64,000 nt of DNA from Siphonodentalium dalli (GCA_032622095.1 CP136066.1:186038716-186102715), one strand, 5' to 3'. Positions 21,946 to 32,671 are shown, counted from the first letter of the stretch. Program-made: numbers and translations. The notes: generated by a model from the letters alone, not told the origin.

Positions 21946-22149
21946 TGAAGTAAACTTACACCCTATAAGGTGCAGACGTCCCCGCAAGTCGTGGTCGAGA
22001 GTGTCCGTCGATTGGTATCACAGGCCGGCTGATGCAGATGGATAATCGTACAAGCAGGTCATTGGTGTGATCGTGGATCGGCGTGGTAATTCTCTCTCTC
22101 TATTCCCGCGCATGCGCGCTATGTCAGGAATTCCCCAAAATCTACTACA
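21946..22149 (-). repeat. 5' LTR of the retrotransposon
   Basis: 204 bp and 203 of 204 positions identical to 16650-16853. It holds the NRF-1-type palindrome GCGCATGCGC at 22108-22117 and a CT-rich run next to it. Near its end in the sense direction is CTTATAGGG, a weak TATA-like element. Confidence 0.92.
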
Positions 22150-22429
22150 ATATCTACACCCGTGCGCATGGCCTGATACATGAGTACATTCACATATAAA
22201 TGAAATGTGATGTGATGTAGTATTCTGTGTCAATATTCTAACCCATGTTCAGACTGATATATACGCTTCCTAACTCTCGGTGAAAGTTCCCTTTTAATGT
22301 CTCCGTAGCCTATATGTGCATGGGTCGTGGATAAGATCATCGCAGTCAGGGCTAGACGAGGTTGGCACGGGTTCGTAGACAGATTTTCATGCTTGATCTG
22401 AGTTGAGGGACCTCTCAATGTGCCATTCT

Positions 22430-22463
22430 GATAGGATAGGATAGGATAGGATAGGATAGGATA
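22430..22463. repeat. GGATA microsatellite
   Basis: About six perfect GGATA units followed by TTTTATTTTAATATA. Simple sequence, likely the tail of an adjacent dispersed repeat. Confidence 0.85.
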
Positions 22464-22488
22464 TTTTATTTTAATATACACATATTAA

Positions 22489-22795
22489 ACGGACATGGCT
22501 CATTCGAACCTCCCAATTTTTTAGGTCGATAGATATACGAACTATTGATATACCGGCTTCATAATCATGATCCGACAAACACTTGCCAAAGTCAGTCATT
22601 TTTCAACGTTTCGCCAGAAGTCAGACAAACGCTCTTTATTGCTACCATATCAGGCATAGAATATCACGGAACGCTCTTTCTCTGTTCCATGTCGTGCAAA
22701 TGGTTGTTTTGCAAACACCCGTCCTAAACACCGTATTCACAGTTGTATTTTTCATTACTTCAATGCGTCTTTTTTGGGTTACATAATTCATGCTC
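22489..22795. repeat. Dispersed CGGACATGGCTCATTCGAAC repeat, copy 2
   Basis: Matches 14251-14530: same 20-base start, ATTGATATACCGGCTTCATA, ACCATATCAGGCATA and two AACGCTCTTT motifs (near 22629 and 22671). Frames of 60-67 codons here are products of the repeat. Confidence 0.65.
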
Positions 22796-22938
22796 GTAGA
22801 AAGGTAGTTCAGATATTTATCGACCTATTCCGATACTGAGAAAAATCCAAAAGCGAATAATATTATGTGTATTTTGGAACGCAAACCGCCATGTGGCTTT
22901 AATACATAATACACTTTACAGATATTGTGTTGTATATT

Positions 22939-22987
22939 CGAGGGGGTGGCATATAGTCAGGCTAGACTGTCTTACTGCCACCCCTCG
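22939..22987. repeat. Short hairpin
   Basis: CGAGGGGGTGGC faces GCCACCCCTCG across a loop of about 26 nt, with one extra G in the left arm. GC-rich arms within AT-rich surroundings make it a possible folded RNA or a mini-inverted repeat. Confidence 0.45.
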
Positions 22988-22989
22988 AT

Positions 22990-24181
22990 AGATCGATAGA
23001 TTGCCATTTCGATAAGAAATGAGAATTTGTTCACGCTCGCTGAAGCAAGTAAATTTGAAGCAATGAAAACTCACACTGAGTCTGTCTCTCCATAAATCTG
23101 ATATCTATATATACTCTTGAGATTCAGAATAGCCACTTAATAGAACCGGTGTGCATATATAAACAGGTGATGTAGTTCCAACTATATACGTAAAGCACAC
23201 GTACAGTTCCCACACTATATGCTTATACCACAATGTACAGAACAATTGGACAATTGGGCTATTTTCCTCACAAATGTTGAACAAATGAAATGTTTGAAAA
23301 GCAGCTGGTACTATCAAGATGGGTATTATGTCCCTCGAAAGTATTTGACACAGTTGGGGAATTGATGGAATGTACGTTGTTGAGCCTGTAGCATAACATA
23401 AATGTGGAGTAAATTGTTCAGATAAGTTCAGCATTCGGTGTTTTTTTGTTTTTTTTTAAAGTAACCATCTGAACATTCCATACGAATGCGTGACTGGGAA
23501 TCTTGTATCGTCGTCACTTGTCTCATCAGAAAATCCATCCAAATGAACAATAGACCTTTGTTCTATAGCATATATTTACCTTCAGAATGGAATGGGAGAT
23601 CGAAATCATTTTGTATGGAAGGCCCAAGGTGTTAATGAATACAGATGGTCTCTAATGAGTCGCAATTCTATAAGAAATGTATTAACCGAGTGCTCTGAAT
23701 TCGATTCGAGTCGAGCTTTCGCGAGGTGTTCGAATCAAATTTAGTGGACGAGGTTAATAAATTTCATATAGAATTGCGACGATTTTTTTTTTCTTCAAAT
23801 AATCACAGTTTAGCAAGGAAAAGGATCTCGAAATAGTTATATTGATGTCTTTATCATAACCAACGAGGCAGTAAAGACACCTTTAAAAAAATATAGTTCC
23901 ATTCTGTCTTTTCATGTTGACAAAATTGTTCAACCACCCTTGTTACCCATGTTTGTCTCATAGTCAACATTAAATAACCCAACACAAATTGAATATCATA
24001 ATTATATTCTAATTACTAGTAACATAATAATAAAGTTCCGGTATTGACATCGATATCATTGATCTAAGCTCTTACGTCACTGTGCGTGTTGATAACACAC
24101 GTGTGTCTTACTCAAACATATGAGGCCTGTTTTAGGGGCTAATTATGTGAAAAATATAAATATATATGCTTCTTCTTTCAG
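22990..24181. other. No gene supported
   Basis: A minus-strand ATG frame of 109 codons (23105-23434) has no recognisable motif, no transmembrane pattern I trust and no conserved-looking features. The right part would be intron of the gene starting at 24182, ending in the polypyrimidine tract CTTCTTCTTTCAG. Confidence 0.4.
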
Positions 24182-24297
24182 CGTTCAAATGAACGCAACT
24201 GCGATTCTGGAACCGAAATGGTGACGAAAAAGGACATTCAAGCTAAATTTCTGAGGTCGGCGATCGAGACGAAGAAACGCAATGCAATCGCTTCCAG
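24182..24297 (+). CDS. Internal exon of the unrecognised gene
   Basis: 116 nt, entered in phase 0 after a strong polypyrimidine tract and left in phase 2. Two of three frames contain early stops, so the frame is determined. The donor is CAG followed by GTTAGT. Confidence 0.7.
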
Positions 24298-25589
24298 GTT
24301 AGTTTAAACAATATTTCGTTTGAACTAAACAGGACAAAGGCATACACAATACACATACATGGCATATAATATAGAAGTTCAAAAGGGGATCAGGCAACAA
24401 GCTTTGAGGCTTTTGTTAAATCCTATCCTCGGAAATTAAATCTTACCCCAGGTGTCTTGGAAAAGATACCATTGGGGTATACATGTAGCAGACGGGTTTG
24501 GTTCTATATATGGTCCGAATAATAAAATTTAGATGGAGAGAAATTGAAGGGATAGGAAGTACATGTAGTAATTGGGGGGGTTGTTATGATCAAGCGTAAT
24601 TGCATTATGTTTAGTGTAATTCAAATTCCATATCTCAAAACTCCCCTGGAGCTGAAATGGATGCAGCCAATTACTGATGCCAGTAACTTTTGACATATAC
24701 TTACCTTAGATGATACCATTATATGTAAGGTATAGTAAGGCTATGAAAACCTATTATGCTTAAGCGTAATGGCATTATGCTTAAGCGTAATGGAGTCGTG
24801 AGTGAGGAAATTAGGCTTAAGCGTAATTGCATTATGATTAAGCGTAATGGCATTACACTTAAGCGTAACAGCATTATGCTACAGCGTAATGCATTATGCT
24901 TAAGCGTAAAATTTGATCACTCTTCCAGGTTGCTGCGGAGGCGGCTAGATGATCTTGAGTCAACGTACACCAGAGAGCGGAAGTTGAATTCACGTGAGAA
25001 ACATTCGGTTGAGGCGGAAATCGAGGAGCAGAGAAGCTCATCTAGAATCAAAATACTCCCTTCGCTGTCCCCCTCGGAACTCGAGAGGCAAAGGAAAGAA
25101 TTTGCAGTTGAAAGAACACTGTCACAGTTAACGATGGATCGTGACGTCAGACAAAGAACGTTCAGTTGTGTTAACACGGTACCGAACATAGAATGCAAAT
25201 ATGACACTGTGCGCAAACATCGAGATGGAAACTGCTTTTTCTTCCCATGTTATCTTCCGACAACGTACAACAGTTTGGGTTTCCAAATGCACAAAGCGAC
25301 GTATTCAACACTAACGAACTACCATGCGTTGTTGGATAACTGTCGCAGCGTTCGTCCAATGACGTCAAACGGGCAACAATCCGAAGACGAGGATGACGAC
25401 CAATCCGTGGCTGATAGTGCACAGTCAAGGTCACCTCGTGTGTCGATACAAGCCAGGGAGCGTGGACTCAGGCAGATGGTGAGAGAAATGCGGGAACGTA
25501 ATGAACGTGTTAGGCCGAAAGATTGGGCGACAAATTACGGAGAGCCCATGTCTCTCCGACGCCTGAACAAACCAGTTATTCCAACATAG
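24182..25589 (+). CDS. Last two exons of an unrecognised coiled-coil-like protein gene
   Basis: The coding parts are 24182-24297 and 24929-25589. The first follows CTTCTTCTTTCAG, is open in one frame only, and ends at CAG followed by GTTAGT in phase 2. The second follows TCTTCCAG and continues the same frame for 219 codons to TAG. The joined partial protein is ~258 residues. Its early part is basic and helical (KKDIQAKFLRSAIETKKRNA, then RLLRRRLDDLES), with charged helical stretches to about residue 110. A Cys/Tyr/Phe-containing middle and an acidic EDEDDD tract follow, and then a basic helical segment with RERGLRQMVREMRERNERVR. It ends in a short KPVIPT tail. I do not recognise the family. 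The 5' exons were not found. The intron holds a dispersed repeat. Confidence 0.7.
24585..24909. repeat. GCTTAAGCGTAAT repeat element in the intron
   Basis: Near-palindromic units of the form ATTAnGCTTAAGCGTAATGG recur about eight times between 24745 and 24909. They are preceded by a unique segment (TCCATATCTCAAAACTCCC to GGTATAGTAAGGCTATGAAA) that also occurs inverted at 37065-37200 beside the same units. It is a dispersed element with a tandem tail. The tail stops only about 20 nt before the splice acceptor at 24928. The repeat is open in frame with the following exon and would encode LKRN-type peptide repeats if retained. Confidence 0.65.
24929..25589 (+). CDS. Terminal exon of the unrecognised gene
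   Basis: 661 nt, entered in phase 2, stop TAG at 25587-25589. Codon composition is clearly more GC-rich and balanced than the flanks, supporting real coding sequence. No canonical AATAAA is visible in the next 150 bp; TTTAATAATTTT near 25685 is the nearest AT-rich candidate. Confidence 0.72.
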
Positions 25590-25904
25590 ACGTTAGGCCG
25601 AAGTTATAAAATTAACGCATTACTTTAAACTAACTAATCATGCTAATAATGTACATACATGTATTAATATGTCGATGCTTGAAATTTAATAATTTTAAGA
25701 CACACGCTCCATCATCTTACAGAGTGTTTACCTCCCGGAACTAGTTAACCGCTGTAACCTGGTTAATAATAACATACATATATATATATGCTTTATTCTC
25801 TGATCCAGAATACATAAATGGATATTGAGAAATGGGCTAACATTTACATATCACGTGATTACATTATACGCCGTGTCACTGACTCGTGGCCATATTGGAT
25901 CCAA
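25590..25904. other. 3' flank, no gene seen
   Basis: Likely 3' UTR and flank of the preceding gene. AT-rich, with a short TATATATA run near 25778-25788. No polyadenylation signal is certain. Confidence 0.35.
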
Positions 25905-26105
25905 CCAGCCCCGCTCCGTTGTGTTAGAGCTATGATGTGTCAAAGTTCTGGAGTAGCATTCCATATATGGAATTCATCAGTATTCAAAAGCTCCATATAT
26001 GGCTGCTACTTCAGAACTTTGACCTGTAGCACTAACAAAAACGGAACGGGACTGAAACTGGATGGATCCCGGTATGGCCGCGACTCAGTGACAATGCGTA
26101 CTGAA
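25880..26105. mobile_element. Palindromic MITE, family also at 58606-58752
   Basis: CACTGACTCGTGGCCATATT at the left faces GGTATGGCCGCGACTCAGTG at the right. Inner arms CAAAGTTCTGGAGTAGCATT and GCTGCTACTTCAGAACTTTG surround two CATATATGG motifs. The right half is shared with 58606-58752. Non-coding. Confidence 0.7.
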
Positions 26106-26520
26106 CTGGTCTGACATACCGACACATTATATTCATTTTATTGGCATGATGAACGCAAGTATAGATATCTCAGCCACGCGCACGAATTATCCGGAACACC
26201 TTAATTGCATCTGCCTAAGACTGCCTTATCAAGAGCGTACTGTCCATTCTGGTTGGAATTCATATATAAGATTCCACCGTTATAATTACACACATGCATG
26301 CACTTACATTTCTGCAGTATTTTTGCCATTAGTCTCCAAAAACCCAATGTATTTAAATAGGATAAATACATTATGTATAGGGGGAAGTGAACGTTGAGCG
26401 TAGGAATTTTGTCACTGCAACATGATTGTGACATCACTATAAAGTTCCTACTATTTAATTTATTTCCAACTGAAAATGCATATTTTATGTTGATATTTTG
26501 TACTCATATATAACAAATAT

Positions 26521-26674
26521 AAGGAATAATCTTTGTTCCTGATATAATTACACAGTATGAATACATTTGTACCGATCACAAACTTTTATAGATCGCTTCG
26601 CGGTTGATATCTTTGTGATTCGGCCCAAATGTATTTATACAGTGTAATTATATCAGGAACAAAGATTATTCCTT
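26521..26674. mobile_element. Palindromic MITE, about 154 bp
   Basis: The left arm 26521-26556 begins AAGGAATAATCTTTGTTCCT and is mirrored at 26641-26674 with one difference. The inner part continues as a weaker inverted repeat (ATACATTTGTACCGATCACA against TGTGATTCGGCCCAAATGTA). The whole can fold into one hairpin. Confidence 0.75.
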
Positions 26675-26756
26675 CGGAAATGCTATTAACAAAAATGCAA
26701 CGTTTTGGTCCGCGCATGACGTTATACACACTAGCGTAACATATTTTGCGTTCCGT

Positions 26757-27535
26757 GATCTGCGTATACACATTCCGGTTTTATTGTTGATATATTTTCT
26801 CTGTCAACAGCAGACCACGGGTGTTGTATGTGTCCAGCAGGAAACCGGAACACGAAACAAACCACTACCATATTTGGTTGCCATTTATTTTGTCAGATAC
26901 CCAGTGTATACCGATTATATACAAAATATTTCAATTTTCTGGCAATAATTGATTCTACGTTGCTTTAGAACCCACATTCACCTAAATTTTGTCATGTCAA
27001 AGTGATGTGAAATACTCCGATATGGTGATCAAATAGAAATGGAGAATAATCTTGTTCAAAGTAGTAATTTTTACAAATACAATATCCAAATTGACAACAC
27101 ACACCGTCATTATTATATATAAATCAAATGCAGTGACTCTCGATGACGAAATCGTTTTCGTTGGTTTATCGCCGATAGATGCGTCCCGAATTGAGTAGTA
27201 AATATTTACAATTGTGCGTAGTTCAGACGATGTTTTCTATAGAGTGGAACGGTCGATTTGCTTCAACTTTTCGGCGATGTTAGTAGAATGTTACATTCCT
27301 TCAGTTGGCACAGCGATGGAATACTAACTTATCAGTTTCACGCACCCAAACAAGTACATAATATGTCTTTAAGACATCATAAACAAAATGCAGTAATATA
27401 TCCATTTCCATTTCTCCAAAAGAATACGAAATATAACACTATTTAGCCGCCCATTGAAATGACCACGAAATTAGGTTGCTGGTCAAACATGTTTGTTTGT
27501 ATCAACAATAAAACCGGAATGTGTATACGCAGATC
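26757..27535. mobile_element. Element with perfect 36-bp terminal inverted repeats
   Basis: 26757-26792 (starting GATCTGCGTATACACATTCC) is repeated inverted without a mismatch at 27500-27535. The 779-bp body has no frame resembling a transposase. Perfect ends suggest a recent insertion or recent gene conversion. Flanking duplications are not obvious, so the superfamily is undetermined. Confidence 0.7.
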
Positions 27536-27778
27536 GGGAAATGTAAAATCTGTTCAGGTCAATGTTATAGGTGACATTAGCAGGCCAACATTTTCCATCA
27601 CAATGTTGGTCAGTCGGTGAGAACTGTGAGAAGGTGTGGATTTTGTTCAATTTGGTTAAATTTTGTCGGGTATCATCCTCCTTTCAGTCGACAGAGTGGC
27701 TATAATTAGCTTGGCCATATTGTGCTGTCGCTTTTATTCGTGGAGGAAAGTAAGGTGGCGTCTTAGAGACATGTAGAA

Positions 27779-27990
27779 AAAAAAAGTCAAAATTACTACT
27801 TTCAAAGCAAAAATTTTGACTTTATAAAGTTAAAATTAATTTTGACTTTATAAAGTCAAAATTTTGAATGTGAAAGTCGAAATTTTTACTTTGAAAGTCG
27901 AAATATTGACTTTGAAATAAAAATTTCGAGATGAAAAGTCAAAAATTTACTTTATGAAGTCGAATTTTTTACTTTGAAGTCGTAGTTTTT
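27779..27990. repeat. AAAGTC/GACTTT low-complexity tandem repeat
   Basis: Irregular alternation of AAAGTCAAAATTTTGACTTT-like palindromic units over about 200 bp. No coding potential. Confidence 0.7.
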
Positions 27991-28311
27991 ACTTAGTTAT
28001 TGTTTGTTTTCAACCATGTTCCCTATACGCTTCGTAAGATACGGTCAGTATTGGGGGTTAATTTCAATTGGAATTCATTCCACAGCGTGTATAACCCACC
28101 TGCCTTGATAAGCAACAGTTTCGGACAAACATCCATATACACATGGACAATGTCTCTCTCGTTGCGTCTAACACCTATTCGCGTTTATTGATTTCCTTGC
28201 AACAAAGCTAGAAGTTAAGAAAGAGGGGCCATTGATTGTCTTTAGAAGTGGCAATTATCATAACTTCAATACACAAGTCTTACTAAGGCATATATAGTCG
28301 GAAATGTCTGA

Positions 28312-28691
28312 ATCAGCCCCCGCTTCTACGGTATGGGAACCAAAAATAGGCGTGGTTTCATCCAAATATGGAGATTTGGGGTGTGGTCTCAAACATGTGC
28401 TCATCAGAATACACGTGGTTTCAAAGGGTGCTTATCAGAATACACGTGGTTTCAACATGTGCTTATCACGTGTTTCTGGACAACTTCCGGTGACTACAAT
28501 TCGAGGCAAATTAGTGGAATAGGATGAGTGAACAATTGATCCGCCATTCTGTGTTGTGTTTTAAAACATCACGTGACAACATTGACATCCTTCGCCGACT
28601 TTTGGCAACACCCATAAACAACACGTGACACCCCCTAACTGATTTCTCATTGATCAATATATCCCCTATACCGTAGAAGCGGGGGCTGATA
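28312..28691. mobile_element. Element with TCAGCCCCCGCTTCTACGGT inverted ends
   Basis: ATCAGCCCCCGCTTCTACGG at the left is mirrored at 28671-28691, giving about 24 bp of matching ends including the adjoining TAT. Inside, the string CAGAATACACGTGGTTTCAA occurs twice in tandem (near 28404 and 28436). The 380-bp body is non-coding; overlapping plus frames of 64-72 codons arise from the internal repeat. Confidence 0.7.
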
Positions 28692-30048
28692 TAGACCTAA
28701 CCATATATAGTCCGTATAGTTGATGTATTTATAGGCGTATAATTGACCACAGAAGCGTGGCAAAATCGAGAAACTTTAATCTGAGATTTGAAACCGGATG
28801 TTTAACTAATTGAAACATCAAAACGACAATTGCTTATTGACGGGACCCAATGTACTCAAAGTGGGTAACTGTGCAAACATTATACAAGTGTGTAAAAACA
28901 TCACCACCATGAAGAACATGGAGAAATATATAAAAAAAATTCTGATATTAATTGTTGATTGCACTCCAATTAATAAAAAAAATTGCATGTTGAAGCCATA
29001 AACAAGAATGTTACAATGATTTGGCAAGAATCATCGAGTTTAACAATTTTATAGTCCAAGTGTGATTTTCAGAATATTTGTCAATGCTTTGGCCTTTTAC
29101 AATGTTTACTGCCATGGTTTTGATAACTTTGGTAACTATATTGGACTTTGATCGGAATTGCCACTGTAACAGTTATGTTTTCATAACAAAGGTTTCAATA
29201 TGCGAAATCTCGTTATTGGAGAGTCATTAATAATGAAAACAAGTCAATATAGTTTATATGTACATGTTGATGATGGTTGTTTTACAAACTTTTATAAAAA
29301 AATTATGTTATTTCACATAAACCCACTTCGAAGACCATGTGTCCATTTAATTTAAACGCGTGTAAACTGTGTAGTTAGATATACACCCCCCCCCCCCCGA
29401 TAATTTAAACGCGTGTATGCCACATAGTTAGATACATTCCCCCGAATCTTGATATCATACCTTTTCGATGAATTCTATAATGGTATCGTGTATAGAAAAT
29501 GAAGACGACAATCACGACATATAATGCCATTTACCTGTATGTTTACTTTTCTCAGGTATAGACCGTCCGTAATGTATGGTCCATAGAATTCGAAATGAAT
29601 TGCTTCATAAGGCGAAGATTTTAACTGCACTTATTGTCCAATTATAAAGATTGGTCCGTAACTAATTGAGACCATGCAGCGAATGTAACAGAAACAAAGA
29701 CCGCATTAAACCACACGCGATGCAGAGCTATATACATTTTACTTTTTAGAACCGTCGACCATCATGATATTTCAACACTGAAACAAGTCTCGATACGTTT
29801 GCTTCTCAGTGCATGCAGGTGTATATGTGTAGTATGTATATTACCCACAAAGCAGTCCATGTTTCCTCGACTGAATGTGTAATCAGGGTATAATAATTTA
29901 TTCATACCCAAGACCATCACCAACACCATCTCACACGCAAGTAACTATACCACTTGGGACTAAGATGCAATGGACATGGTAAAATCGATGTGCTACCAAT
30001 AAGTGATGAACACCGCTAATATATCAGACATGCATACCAAGGTTGAGA
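28692..30048. other. No gene seen; small tandem duplication near 29352-29445
   Basis: AATTTAAACGCGTGTA, followed by a GTAGTTAGATA block and poly-C, occurs twice with a period of about 50 bp. A run of about 13 C is at 29386-29398. Otherwise unstructured AT-rich sequence. Confidence 0.4.
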
Positions 30049-30052
30049 TTAA

Positions 30053-30440
30053 AGGTACTCAATCCGATTGGATGGTCCCCATATAATCAGATTCCAACAA
30101 CAACAACAACAACATTTTTAGAAATGCCGCTTCTGTTATCAGAATCGATTAATTACCCAAATATAATACTAACCACTGTCAACTATAATATAATATTGCC
30201 CGAAACCAGTGCCGAAACGTGTTGTTTAAAAAACATGTTGGTCGACGAAATTGGCCTTATTATCAACAGAAAGCCTCTTGGTTTTAGAGTTATCCATCTT
30301 CATCCGCAATTTGGTCCGAGACCATTAATATTTCTCGATGGTGAAAAATAATATCTTATAACTCTGAGCTTTGATACGTGGGTTCCTTGACTCGAATCAG
30401 ATATGTTCTACCCCCTAATCCGAATAAATAGTATAATTGA
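30053..30440 (+). mobile_element. TTAA-flanked MITE, right end lost
   Basis: Begins AGGTACTCAATCCGATTGGA directly after TTAA (30049-30052) and carries the CAACAACAACAAC tract. It is similar to the copy at 14709 up to about 30430, where it joins another repeat family. The frame at 30043-30351 lies wholly inside the element and shows no protein motif. Confidence 0.7.
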
Positions 30441-30668
30441 GCTACCCAGTTATAAAAGTATACATTGGAATGGTCTGTCATTTATTTGGATAGATGTTCA
30501 GGTTACACAAGCAGGCGACAGACTGGAAACGTTTCATACAAGTGCTGAAGGATTTATATTCATTGCTGGGAAATGCTCAGTGTCGTTTGTTGAACTGATT
30601 ATCTGAACATTTCCTATGTGAAGTACTCATCAATGAGTATTTAGAATTTAGGCCTATAGAAAGGGTTA
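30425..30668. repeat. Dispersed repeat shared with 41695-41957 and 57425-57650
   Basis: Shared landmarks are AAAAGTATACATTGGAATGG, CATTTATTTGGA, GGGAAATG(T/C)TCA, TGAACTGATTATCTGAACAT, CTCATCAATGAGTATTT and a final AGAAAGGGTTAA. The centre contains inverted arms around the GAAATGTTC and GAACATTTC motifs, clearest in the copy at 41835-41912. Non-coding. Confidence 0.65.
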
Positions 30669-31539
30669 AATATATTGGACGGTAGAATCAAGACGCCGGG
30701 TTAGTGGAATCATTGGGAACACGATCGACCCAAAAGTAATGCGTTTTATTACCCGAACCATCCACGCTTTTGTTTATTGCCCCCGTTCACATATCGTCTC
30801 ATAATAATATGAAGCATTTGTTCCACCATACACACTGCAGCCCTCGACCAACCATGCATTGTTGGTCGAGTCATCGCCAAACCAACTGGACACTGGACCA
30901 GTCAAATGCCATTAGATAAACTTAATTGAATATTGTTTCAAACTTACCACTATTTATGAAATTCTCAATCTGTCGCAAATAATATCCAACCACACTGCTG
31001 CAATATATCCAGTTTGGTTCTCGCTCCTTAAATTGTTTCGGTTTCTGGAAAAATGCACAGGGTTCAGCATATACCTTACGGTCTGTACTATTCCGGTCAC
31101 TTTAGATATTTCAAACTCGAGCGATCTGCATAACGTATATAAGCTACATATTTATATATTTTATCCGATTACTCATATGTAGAAGCGGCTAATCCTCAGA
31201 CTAATTCCGCATATGCATGCTTAATCTTGGGCCCTATATCTACTTATCTGGACAGCAACGTGGGAAAAGTCACAATATATAACTATAGCTTTGATTCTAT
31301 CTGCGTCTTATATAGCAGTTTATACTTTGGAAACTACTCCATATTTGTTTCGAATGACTTACTGCAATATTATATAGTTATGATCGTGTGGCAACAGGCT
31401 TGACATTTTGACTCCGAATTTAGTTTCAGTATGTCCATTCGCCGGGGAATTAACATACCTATAGCCACTATGGCTGTTTGCGCTCCAAAATACAACTTTG
31501 AACACGATATTTTGGGTCCCAAACAAAAAACAACCATTT
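30669..31539. other. No gene seen
   Basis: A short hairpin is formed by CCCTCGACCAACC and TTGGTCGAG near 30841-30871. No other paired repeat or exon-like frame is seen. Confidence 0.35.
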
Positions 31540-31795
31540 GCCTGGCATGGAGCGGAAAAGAGCGTTCAGTGTTAGCCTATCCCTGATATGGTAGAAATAA
31601 AGAGCGTTTTTTTCACCTCAGTGCGCATAACTGAAAACAGCTGGAAAATGGCCGTGACCATGGAAATTATTTATTAGAGCACATGATACCGGTATATCAA
31701 TATTTCGTATATTGGTCAATCTATCTTATACCTCCTTCCAAATTACGAAGACAGATGGACCATGCGTGTCCGTTTAAAACAGTTTAAAATTAAGT
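31540..31795. repeat. Dispersed CGGACATGGCT-type repeat, inverted copy
   Basis: Read on the minus strand it starts near 31790 with GGACACGCATGG. It carries ATATTGATATACCGGTATCA, the CCATATCAGGGAT block and two AACGCTCTTT motifs (plus-strand AAAGAGCGTT near 31557 and 31594). It is diverged from the copies at 14251 and 22490. Confidence 0.55.
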
Positions 31796-31799
31796 TAAT

Positions 31800-32090
31800 A
31801 TGCCCGTCTTAAAGGGGTACTGTACCCTAAATCCTGCCATTTTTGGACCATCTCCTTTTATACTCAACAGAATATATGCAACAAATGAATTAAATTGAGC
31901 CATGGATGAGTACAAAATACACTCGTGTGCTCTATGAACGTTGCAAACATATCAGCATGGCAATTATAATGAAAATGCATTAATAACTCCATTCATATAT
32001 TCATTTTCATTATATTTACCACGTTGTTTGCATTGTTCATAGAGCAAATGACAAGAAACTTACCGACATGTCCGTGTGGTGCTTGACTGC
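31800..32090. repeat. Dispersed inverted repeat; left block also at 59905-59990
   Basis: AAAGGGGTACTGTACCCTAA, then ATTTTTGGACCATCTCCTTT and TATACTCAACAGAATA, recur in diverged form at 59905-59970. Farther in, GTGCTCTATGAACGTTGCAA faces TTGCATTGTTCATAGAGCAA (31930-32050), so this copy is a foldback. Non-coding. Confidence 0.55.
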
Positions 32091-32660
32091 AGAAAAACGT
32101 CTACATTTTACTCCAAACGTCTAGTCGATGTAGAAAGTTTCGCTCTCAATATGCCCGTAAAATTGTTAATTTCTAGATTCGATACGCTGTTCCTTATCGT
32201 GTATACGCTTTAGCGCGAATGAAAGTAATACGAACCCGAATAATTATTAATTTATTATGAGGCCCCCGACATGATTAACAGTGAAAATTTTCATCAATTC
32301 TGGTGGGTGCGTGCATATAGTATTGCATACGTGGGGGTCGGGGTGGTTGCATACAAATTCACAAGATGCTGGAAGTGCATGGTCTGTATTGAATTCCCAA
32401 CGATTAAAGACTGACTAAAGTCAAAGAAATTAGCTCGCCATCCAGAAAAAGGACTCCCGTATACAACATAAAGAGCGATTCTTATTATATTGTTCCTAAT
32501 GCGGTAAAAATAAAGAGCGTTTTTCAAATTTATCTCACTTTTGCAAGGCAAGTTGAAATAATCTGATAAATGTCTATATATAGCTTCGGTGTGTCATTTC
32601 CAAGTCTATATACTCTACATATTAACCATTTCATGACGGGAGCTGCGCTGGTGCAGCATT
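32091..32660. other. No gene seen
   Basis: Contains two diverged AAAGAGCG motifs near 32471 and 32513 from the dispersed AACGCTCTTT family. No exon-like frame. Confidence 0.35.
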
Positions 32661-32671
32661 AAATATCATCT

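Larger units (their letters stand above)
16650..22149 (-). mobile_element. Young pol-less LTR retrotransposon, 5,500 bp
   Basis: Two direct repeats of exactly 204 bp bound the element. Each has TG and CA ends, and a candidate 4-bp duplication ATAT flanks the whole (16646-16649 and 22150-22153). The internal region, read on the minus strand, has a primer-binding site next to the right-hand (5') LTR, a 1.45-kb leader, a Gag ORF, an overlapping -1 ORF2, an 870-bp 3' region and a polypurine tract next to the left-hand (3') LTR. I find no aspartic protease DTG/DSG triad, no reverse transcriptase YxDD, no RNase H and no integrase motif. It is therefore a Gag-bearing non-autonomous element, apparently Ty3/gypsy-like from its Gag. 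One LTR difference in 204 positions implies a recent insertion. Confidence 0.9.

Noticed and set aside
21706-21987. 93-codon minus-strand frame next to the 5' LTR
   Set aside because: It starts on a non-ATG codon inside the LTR and crosses the LTR boundary and primer-binding site, so it is leader sequence.
23105-23434. 109-codon minus-strand ATG frame as a gene
   Set aside because: No domain, no splice-like borders and composition equal to the background; such frames are expected by chance in 64 kb.
30043-30351. 102-codon plus-strand frame
   Set aside because: It lies almost wholly within the TTAA-flanked MITE and is not preserved in the other copies.
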